Assembly: GCA_002690085.1 (NCBI GenBank)
Contig: NZDM01000029.1
Span: 16,118-29,656 of the forward strand
Direction: 5' to 3'
DNA length: 13,539 nt
From: Flavobacteriaceae bacterium
Lineage (GTDB): Bacteria > Bacteroidota > Bacteroidia > Flavobacteriales > Flavobacteriaceae
The notes below the pieces were generated by a model. The model did no database searches and was not told the origin of the DNA. It was given only the letters and a program-made list of their open reading frames with translations. Both the position numbers and the translations under genes were made by a program. Shown here piece after piece: positions 6,571 to 11,730 of this stretch; the stretch's first letter is position 1, and every line of letters begins with the position of its first letter.

Positions 6571-9126
6571 TTGAAGCAAACGCTAAAAAAAATTACGGTC
6601 ATCACTGTTGGAGCCTGTATACTCTCCGGGTGTAATGCAGTTAAAAGAGTTCAAAAGCATGACTTCTTGCTTACCGAAAATACATTTATTGTCAATGGGA
6701 AAAACAATAAATCAGAAACACTTTCTAAACTTTCCTTTCAAAAAGTAAACAATAAGTTCCTTGGCGTTCCATTCAAACTCCACCTTTATAACTTGGCACG
6801 ACCCAACAAAGACTCTATTTACGAGAGATGGCTCAACAAACGGCCCAAGCGTAATCAACGTTATAAAAAACTGTTTTCTGAAAAACAAATGGGAAATATT
6901 AAAAAATCGTCCTTAAGATTCAACCGCTGGTTGAAAAATACGGGTGAAATTCCTGAGATTTTAGATACACTAAAAATTAATAAAACAAAACTCAACTTAG
7001 AGCGCTACTATTTTTCAAAAGGGTGGTTTGATCGGACCGTGAACTATACTGTAGATAAATTGTCCAAGCAACGGGCCACTCTAAAGTATCAAATTTTAAC
7101 TGGTGATCCGTATAAAATTGGTAATAAAAGTACAAAAATTGAAACCACTGTTTTAGATTCAATCTACGAGCAATCCAAAGCCCTTTCATGGATTAAAAAA
7201 GGAGCGCAATTTGACATGTCAAACTTTGAAAAAGAACGCTCAAGAGTCTCAGTTAATTTTCGAAACTCAGGTATTTACCACTTTTCACAAGATTACGTCC
7301 GCTTTGAAAACGATACCATTGGAAAAGACCATTTAGTCGATGTTAAAATGAGTATTCAAAACAGAATTATTAGAAATGAAGACAATTTATCCCAACAAGC
7401 CTTCAAGGTTTACAAAATTAAAGAAGTTAATATTTTTACCGACGCAAGTTTTGAAAATCGCAACAAACTGACTGCTATAAAATCGGCGTCATTCAATGAT
7501 TTTAATTTTTATAATTTCAAAAAATTAAAATACAAACCAAAGTCCATTGCAAATGTTGTTCAGATTGCAAAAGGAAATTTATACAGCGACTTAGACAAAA
7601 CAAGGACCTATCGCTATTTGAATGCCCTTAACACTTTTAAATATCCAAACATTGAATATTTAGAAAACGAAAAAGACACAACGCTCACGGCAAACATTTA
7701 TCTTAATCCAAAGAAAAAATACGGACTCGGATTTGATTTTAATGTCTCTCAAAGCAACATTCAAAAAATTGGCCTTTCATTTACCTCAGGGGTTATTATA
7801 AGAAACATTTTCAAGGGGGCCGAAACCCTACAAGTCTCTGCCCTTGGAGCCATTGGTGCCTCTAAGGATGGTGCGAAATCTGAAGAGAGATTCTTTGATA
7901 TTAATGAATTAGGGGCTGATATTAAGCTTAACATTCCGCGAATGTTTTTTCCATTAAATACCGAAAAAATAATTCCTAAATATATGTTACCCACCACACA
8001 ATTTGGGGTGGGGTTTACGGGTCAGAAAAATATCGGCTTAGACAAGCAAACTTTCAATGGACGCTTGCGATACAATTGGTTTCCAAAGAAAAATACAACC
8101 AATACGTTTGACCTTTTAAACCTTCAATATGTCAGGAATCTTAACCCTGGAAATTATTTTAATGTCTATCAAAATTCTTTCAATCGATTGGGAACAATTG
8201 CGACTACCTCATATCCAACTCCTGATGAGTATTTAATACAAAACAGTGATGGAACAAATCAACTTAACATCAATAGAGCAGATGATTTTATGACATTGGT
8301 GAACGACGACGCTAATTTTCAAAGCAGCAACAGCAATGATTATCGAACCGTCAGAAACATTCGGGAACGAAAAAACAGACTAATACAGGACAACCTTATT
8401 TTAGCCAGTAACTTCAATTTAATAAAAGATAAGCGCGAGAATGCATTTGACACTGATTTTTCAATCTTTAGATTAAGACTTGAATTGGCTGGAAACATAC
8501 TAAATGCAGCATCTGACCTTATTGGATTGGATAAAAACGAAAATGGGGAATTTGAAATTAACAATGTGGCATTTTCTCAGTACGTAAAAACAGAATTAGA
8601 TTATATCAAATTATGGGACCTTGGGCGAGATAATGTTCTTGCACTCAGAACATTTGCTGGTGTAGCACTACCACTGGGAAATGCCGCTACCATCCCCTTT
8701 TCAAAAAGTTTTTTTGCTGGTGGATCAAATGATAACCGTGCATGGACGGCCTATAATTTAGGCCCCGGCCGTTCGGATAATAACAATGAGTTTAATGAAG
8801 CAAACTTAAAAATAGCATTTAGTTTAGAACATCGATATAAGCTCTTTGGGAAGCTCAATGGTGCTTTTTTTATAGACGCAGGTAACATCTGGAATGTTTT
8901 GGACGATGTCAAAGACCCAAAGGCAATTTTTACGGGCTTCAAGTCTTTAGAAGATATTGCGGTTGGGGCTGGTATCGGGCTTCGCTATGATTTTGACTTT
9001 TTTATTTTGAGATTTGACACTGGTTTTAAAGCCTACAATCCCACCTACTCCATGAGCAACCGTTGGTTCAGAGACTTTAATTTCGGCAATGCGGTTTATA
9101 ATATTGGTCTTAATTATCCTTTCTAA
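6571..9126 (+). CDS. tamL: TamL-type lipoprotein, Omp85/BamA-TamA family outer-membrane assembly protein
   Basis: This is a large Omp85 protein, about 851 residues from TTG 6571, predicted to sit in the outer membrane and help insert or move other outer-membrane proteins. Unlike proteobacterial TamA it begins with a lipoprotein signal: basic KQTLKK, a hydrophobic stretch, then the lipobox LSGC with Cys21 as the lipidated residue. Residues about 30-370 form the soluble periplasmic part, expected to be POTRA domains; the barrel begins near KKYGLGFDFNV (nt 7708) and runs to the terminal YNIGLNYPF, a C-terminal beta-signal ending in Phe. GGSNDNRAW (nt 8719-8745) occupies the place of the VRGF/Y motif of Omp85 loop 6. 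No ATG gives this signal: candidate starts are TTG 6520, 6568 and 6571. The 6520 codon lies inside a predicted promoter, and 6568/6571 yield a normal 21-22-residue lipoprotein signal. A tamB-like partner is not adjacent. Omp85 membership is firm; the exact start is inferred. Confidence 0.85.
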   Translation: MKQTLKKITVITVGACILSGCNAVKRVQKHDFLLTENTFIVNGKNNKSETLSKLSFQKVNNKFLGVPFKLHLYNLARPNKDSIYERWLNKRPKRNQRYKKLFSEKQMGNIKKSSLRFNRWLKNTGEIPEILDTLKINKTKLNLERYYFSKGWFDRTVNYTVDKLSKQRATLKYQILTGDPYKIGNKSTKIETTVLDSIYEQSKALSWIKKGAQFDMSNFEKERSRVSVNFRNSGIYHFSQDYVRFENDTIGKDHLVDVKMSIQNRIIRNEDNLSQQAFKVYKIKEVNIFTDASFENRNKLTAIKSASFNDFNFYNFKKLKYKPKSIANVVQIAKGNLYSDLDKTRTYRYLNALNTFKYPNIEYLENEKDTTLTANIYLNPKKKYGLGFDFNVSQSNIQKIGLSFTSGVIIRNIFKGAETLQVSALGAIGASKDGAKSEERFFDINELGADIKLNIPRMFFPLNTEKIIPKYMLPTTQFGVGFTGQKNIGLDKQTFNGRLRYNWFPKKNTTNTFDLLNLQYVRNLNPGNYFNVYQNSFNRLGTIATTSYPTPDEYLIQNSDGTNQLNINRADDFMTLVNDDANFQSSNSNDYRTVRNIRERKNRLIQDNLILASNFNLIKDKRENAFDTDFSIFRLRLELAGNILNAASDLIGLDKNENGEFEINNVAFSQYVKTELDYIKLWDLGRDNVLALRTFAGVALPLGNAATIPFSKSFFAGGSNDNRAWTAYNLGPGRSDNNNEFNEANLKIAFSLEHRYKLFGKLNGAFFIDAGNIWNVLDDVKDPKAIFTGFKSLEDIAVGAGIGLRYDFDFFILRFDTGFKAYNPTYSMSNRWFRDFNFGNAVYNIGLNYPF

Positions 9127-9141
9127 AAAATCATAAAAAAA

Positions 9142-9166
9142 CCGCAAACGATTTCGTCTCAAGCGG
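9142..9166. terminator. Imperfect hairpin between tamL and fba
   Basis: CCGC (9142-9145) pairs with GCGG (9163-9166), enclosing a second small stem ACGA/TCGT (9148-9151, 9154-9157). The plus strand has no T-run after it. On the minus strand the hairpin is followed by TTTTTT (complement of 9136-9141), so the terminator polarity is leftward, where no minus-strand gene is seen. It could still protect the 3' end of tamL mRNA or be weakly bidirectional. Confidence 0.35.
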
Positions 9167-9212
9167 CTGTAAATCATATTTAAAAACCTTAATTTAAAGC
9201 AATAAATTTTAG

Positions 9213-9220
9213 TACTTTTG
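9213..9220 (+). promoter_or_regulatory. -7 promoter element for fructose-bisphosphate aldolase
   Basis: TACTTTTG is a perfect TAnnTTTG match 20 bases before the ATG, predicting a short leader of about 15 bases. The following AAATAAAAAAACACACA is an A-rich, unstructured run to the start codon, typical of strongly expressed Bacteroidota genes. No clear TTG -33 box is seen. Confidence 0.7.
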
Positions 9221-9240
9221 CGCAAATAAAAAAACACACA

Positions 9241-10308
9241 ATGAGTCACTCAATCGAAGCCGGTGTTGCCACTGGAAAAGAAGTTCAAGAGATTTTTAAG
9301 CTTGCAAAACAAAAAAGTTTTGCCCTTCCCGCGGTCAATGTCATAGGCTCTAACAGCATCAATGCGGTTTTGGAAACAGCAAAAAACCTCAATGCTCCCG
9401 TCATCATTCAATTCTCAAATGGGGGGGCACAATTCAACGCTGGAAAAGGACTGTCAAACGAAAATCAAAAAGCAGCCATTGCGGGTTCAGTAGCAGGAGC
9501 AAAACACGTTCACCAATTGGCAGAAGCCTATGGGGTACCTGTGATTCTGCATACTGACCACTGTGCAAAAAAACTATTGCCTTGGATTGATGGTTTATTA
9601 GATGCCAGTGAAGCACATTTTAAGGCTACAGGAAAATCTCTTTACAGCTCACACATGATTGACCTTTCTGAGGAGCCAATTGAAGAAAATATTGAGATTT
9701 GTAAACAATATTTAGAAAGAATGTCCAAGATGGGTATGACACTTGAAATAGAACTGGGTATTACCGGTGGTGAGGAAGATGGTGTAGACAACAGCAACGT
9801 CGATGTGTCTAAACTCTACACCCAACCAGAAGAAGTAGCATACGCTTATGAAGAGTTGAGCAAAGTGAGTGATCAGTTTACAATTGCTGCTGCGTTTGGA
9901 AATGTACACGGCGTGTACAAGCCAGGAAACGTAAAATTGACGCCAAAAATTCTCAAAAATTCTCAAGAATTTATAACTGAAAAATATGGCGTTGCTAAAA
10001 ATCATATCGATTTTGTTTTTCATGGGGGCTCAGGATCATCTGTGGAAGAAATTAGAGAAGCCATCGGATACGGTGTTATAAAAATGAACATTGACACCGA
10101 CCTTCAATATGCATTTATGACGGGAGTACGGGACGATTTTAAATTAAATGGAGATTATTTAGCGGCCCAGATTGGCAATCCTGATGGAGCAGATGTTCCA
10201 AATAAAAAACACTACGACCCAAGACGCTGGTTAAGACAAGCTGAACAAGCCTTTAGTGAGCGTTTGAAAAAGGCCTTTGAAGATTTAAACAATGTCGATA
10301 CATTGTAA
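9241..10308 (+). CDS. fbaA: Class II fructose-bisphosphate aldolase
   Basis: This 355-residue zinc-dependent cytosolic enzyme cleaves fructose 1,6-bisphosphate to dihydroxyacetone phosphate and glyceraldehyde 3-phosphate in glycolysis and runs in reverse in gluconeogenesis. It is the long class IIa type, like E. coli FbaA (about 359 residues), and its residues fall at a constant offset of three: Asp106 (catalytic) and His107 (zinc) in HTDHCAKK, Glu171 in LEIELG, Glu178/Glu179 in TGGEEDG, His223 in AFGNVHGVY, His261 in VFHGGSGS and Asn283 in KMNIDTD. All are intact. MSHSIEAGVATG is the usual start; ATG 9241 follows a promoter element at 9213. The gene stands 46 bases before accD, which has its own candidate promoter, so the pair may be cotranscribed or separate. 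There is nothing odd in it. Confidence is high. Confidence 0.97.
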   Translation: MSHSIEAGVATGKEVQEIFKLAKQKSFALPAVNVIGSNSINAVLETAKNLNAPVIIQFSNGGAQFNAGKGLSNENQKAAIAGSVAGAKHVHQLAEAYGVPVILHTDHCAKKLLPWIDGLLDASEAHFKATGKSLYSSHMIDLSEEPIEENIEICKQYLERMSKMGMTLEIELGITGGEEDGVDNSNVDVSKLYTQPEEVAYAYEELSKVSDQFTIAAAFGNVHGVYKPGNVKLTPKILKNSQEFITEKYGVAKNHIDFVFHGGSGSSVEEIREAIGYGVIKMNIDTDLQYAFMTGVRDDFKLNGDYLAAQIGNPDGADVPNKKHYDPRRWLRQAEQAFSERLKKAFEDLNNVDTL

Positions 10309-10319
10309 AAAAATATTCT

Positions 10320-10327
10320 TAGATTTG
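10320..10327 (+). promoter_or_regulatory. -7 promoter element for accD
   Basis: TAGATTTG matches TAnnTTTG perfectly and lies 27 bases before the accD ATG, just after the aldolase stop. A TTG triplet at 10303-10305 is the only nearby -33 candidate, at a short 14-base spacing, so the promoter may be weak or accD may depend partly on read-through from the aldolase gene. Confidence 0.5.
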
Positions 10328-10334
10328 TTTTTCA

Positions 10335-10350
10335 TTCTAACCATTTAGAA
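10335..10350 (+). promoter_or_regulatory. Small stem-loop just before the accD start codon
   Basis: TTCTAA-CCAT-TTAGAA is a perfect 6-base-pair stem with a 4-base loop, ending 4 bases before the accD ATG at 10355. It would lie inside the ribosome footprint. The stem is AU-rich and weak, so it may tune initiation slightly or be chance. Confidence 0.3.
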
Positions 10351-10354
10351 CATT

Positions 10355-11212
10355 ATGGCTTGGTTCAAAAGAACAGACAAAGGTATTCAGACCCCCACAG
10401 AAGCAAAGCGTGATACCCCCAAGGGACTCTGGTACAAATCTCCTACTGGAAAAATCATTGAGACTGAAGAATTAGAAAAAAATTTTTTTGTCAGTCCAGA
10501 AGACGGATACCACGTTCGGATTGGAAGTAATGAGTATTTCGATATATTATTTGACGACAACAAATTCAAAGAACTAGACAAAAAAATCACGTCTAAAGAC
10601 ACTTTGAAATTTTCGGACAAAAAAAAATACACCGAAAGGCTTAAGGCGGCGCAAGACAAAACAATGCTTAAAGATGCCGTTCGCACAGCAGTTGGAAAAT
10701 CCAAAGGAAAAGACTTGGTAATCGCCTGTATGGACTTTCGTTTTATAGGGGGTTCCATGGGAAGTGTTGTTGGAGAAAAAATTGCCCGTGCAGCGGATTA
10801 TGCTTTGAAACACAAAACTCCATTTATGATTATTTCCAAATCTGGGGGCGCCCGTATGATGGAAGCCGCGTTGTCCCTTATGCAAATGGCCAAAACATCT
10901 GCTAAATTGGCGCAATTGGCCGATGCCGGAGTTCCTTATATTTCACTATGTACAGACCCAACAACAGGGGGTACTACCGCCTCTTTCGCAATGCTTGGAG
11001 ACATCAATATTAGCGAACCTGGCGCGCTCATTGGCTTTGCAGGACCTCGTGTGGTTCGCGATACTACTGGAAAAGAACTGCCCGATGGGTTTCAAACAGC
11101 AGAGTTTGTGTTGGAACATGGGTTTTTAGACTTTATTACCCACCGCCGGGATCTTAAAAATCAAGTGAACAAATACATTGATTTGATCTCAAATCAAGAG
11201 CTCAGGCCATAA
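10355..11212 (+). CDS. accD: Acetyl-CoA carboxylase carboxyltransferase beta subunit, zinc-ribbon cysteines absent
   Basis: This 285-residue cytosolic protein is the beta subunit of the acetyl-CoA carboxyltransferase; with AccA it moves the carboxyl group from carboxybiotin to acetyl-CoA to make malonyl-CoA for fatty-acid synthesis. The crotonase-fold core is intact: FIGGSMGSVVGEKI (130-143), SKSGGARMMEA (161-171) and TDPTTGGTTASFAMLGD (200-216), where the paired glycines form the oxyanion site. The N-terminal MAWFKR, then LWYKSPTGKI and NFFVSPEDGYHVRIG, aligns with the zinc ribbon of E. coli AccD, but all four ligand cysteines (two Cys-x2-Cys pairs) are missing: SPTG at 29-32 and SPED at 47-50 stand in their place, with one residue deleted. 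The fold's spacing otherwise remains. My recollection is that other flavobacterial AccD proteins look the same. accA is not in the window. Identity is firm. Confidence 0.95.
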   Translation: MAWFKRTDKGIQTPTEAKRDTPKGLWYKSPTGKIIETEELEKNFFVSPEDGYHVRIGSNEYFDILFDDNKFKELDKKITSKDTLKFSDKKKYTERLKAAQDKTMLKDAVRTAVGKSKGKDLVIACMDFRFIGGSMGSVVGEKIARAADYALKHKTPFMIISKSGGARMMEAALSLMQMAKTSAKLAQLADAGVPYISLCTDPTTGGTTASFAMLGDINISEPGALIGFAGPRVVRDTTGKELPDGFQTAEFVLEHGFLDFITHRRDLKNQVNKYIDLISNQELRP

Positions 11213-11219
11213 AATATCC

Positions 11220-11237
11220 AACGCAAAGCTTCGTTTT
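11220..11237 (+). terminator. Weak terminator-like hairpin after accD
   Basis: AACG(c)AA, loop AGC, TTCGTT forms a 6-base-pair stem with one bulged C, followed by only two more T residues before an A. It starts 8 bases after the accD stop. The stem is short and its right arm overlaps the region upstream of the rpsO promoter, so termination here is doubtful. Confidence 0.25.
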
Positions 11238-11249
11238 ATCGAAAATGTC

Positions 11250-11257
11250 TATATTTG
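11250..11257 (+). promoter_or_regulatory. -7 promoter element for rpsO
   Basis: TATATTTG is a perfect TAnnTTTG match. A near-consensus -33 triplet TTC (11230-11232) lies 17 bases upstream. Transcription should start near 11263, which is exactly the first base of the stem-loop at 11263-11283. Confidence 0.65.
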
Positions 11258-11262
11258 CCCTT

Positions 11263-11283
11263 CAATTCTGAAAGCCAGAATTG
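11263..11283 (+). promoter_or_regulatory. Perfect stem-loop at the predicted 5' end of rpsO mRNA
   Basis: CAATTCTG (11263-11270), loop AAAGC, CAGAATTG (11276-11283) is a perfect 8-base-pair stem. It begins at the start site predicted from the promoter and ends 32 bases before the rpsO ATG; the rest of the leader is A-rich and open. It is not followed by a T-run, so it is not an intrinsic terminator. It may stabilise the transcript or take part in S15 autoregulation, which is known in several phyla through unrelated leader RNAs. The structure is seen directly; the role is inferred. Confidence 0.5.
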
Positions 11284-11315
11284 TTTGCATAAAAATTATT
11301 TAAACAAATATTGGA

Positions 11316-11585
11316 ATGTACTTAACAAAAAAAATTAAAGAAAATCTCTTTAAAAAACACGGTAAAGATGCAAAGGACACCGGATCTACGGAAGGCCAAA
11401 TTGCATTGTTTACCCACCGAATCAATCACCTTACAAAACACTTAAAGCAAAATCGAAAAGATTATAACACAGAAAGATCGCTTGTAAAGCTTGTAGGAAA
11501 ACGCCGCTCATTGTTGGATTACCTTATGAAGAAAGACATCTTGAGATACCGTGCGATTGTAAAAGAATTAGGATTAAGAAAATAA
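11316..11585 (+). CDS. rpsO: 30S ribosomal protein S15
   Basis: This 89-residue protein matches the usual S15 length exactly. It binds the central domain of 16S rRNA early in small-subunit assembly, at a three-way junction. Conserved family features are visible: DTGSTEGQIALFTHRI (21-36) with the D-T-G-S-x-E-x-Q core, NHLTKHL (37-43) with His38 and His42, Asp49 in KDY, SLVKLVGKRRSLLDYL (55-70) and the C-terminal YRAIVKELGLRK (78-89). The protein is all-helical and strongly basic, as expected. ATG 11316 gives MYLTKKIKE, the normal flavobacterial start. It has its own promoter and a leader stem-loop, and a strong intrinsic terminator 5 bases after the stop. pnp follows, as in many bacteria. Confidence is high. 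Confidence 0.97.
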   Translation: MYLTKKIKENLFKKHGKDAKDTGSTEGQIALFTHRINHLTKHLKQNRKDYNTERSLVKLVGKRRSLLDYLMKKDILRYRAIVKELGLRK

Positions 11586-11589
11586 TACT

Positions 11590-11616
11590 AAAAGAGAGGC
11601 CTTATGCCTCTTTTTT
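11590..11616 (+). terminator. Intrinsic terminator of rpsO
   Basis: The stem AAAAGAGAGGC (11590-11600) pairs with GCCTCTTTTTT (11606-11616) around the loop CTTAT, giving 11 base pairs with one G-U, and the right arm merges into a T6 run. It starts 5 bases after the rpsO stop. This is the clearest terminator in the window and should largely separate rpsO from pnp transcription. Confidence 0.85.
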
Positions 11617-11730
11617 ACTTTTTGCGTATAATAATTTACGCCAACAAATAGAAGAAGCTAATTAAAGTTTTTCATTGGTCACACCAAACAACAACAACAC
11701 AACACCAATGTTTAATTAGAAAAATATAAA
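11617..11730 (+). promoter_or_regulatory. pnp upstream region and structured leader
   Basis: Right after the rpsO terminator lies TACTTTTTG (11616-11624), one base longer than a perfect -7 element and the best promoter candidate for pnp. Downstream are a small hairpin GCGTA/TACGC (11624-11628, 11637-11641) and two competing pairings: TTGGT-CAC-ACCAA (11675-11687), or the longer-range CATTGGT/ACCAATG (11673-11679 with 11704-11710). Between them is an unstructured CAA-rich run (11686-11703). A three-codon ATG-TTT-AAT-TAG frame sits at 11708-11719, 11 bases before the pnp ATG. Leader autoregulation by PNPase is known in E. coli; that the same occurs here is inference. Confidence 0.4.

Noticed and set aside
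10387..10915. Overlapping minus-strand frames inside accD
   Set aside because: They are antisense to the conserved carboxyltransferase core, overlap one another and show low-complexity, Ser/Phe-rich content typical of reversed coding DNA.
11627..11632. TATAAT hexamer upstream of pnp as a sigma70-type -10 box
   Set aside because: The Bacteroidota primary sigma factor uses TAnnTTTG, not TATAAT, and no TTGACA-like box lies at the right spacing; AT-rich DNA yields this by chance.
11688..11703. CAA-rich run in the pnp leader as a tandem repeat
   Set aside because: There are only about four imperfect CAA units; such unstructured A/C runs are common in flavobacterial leaders.
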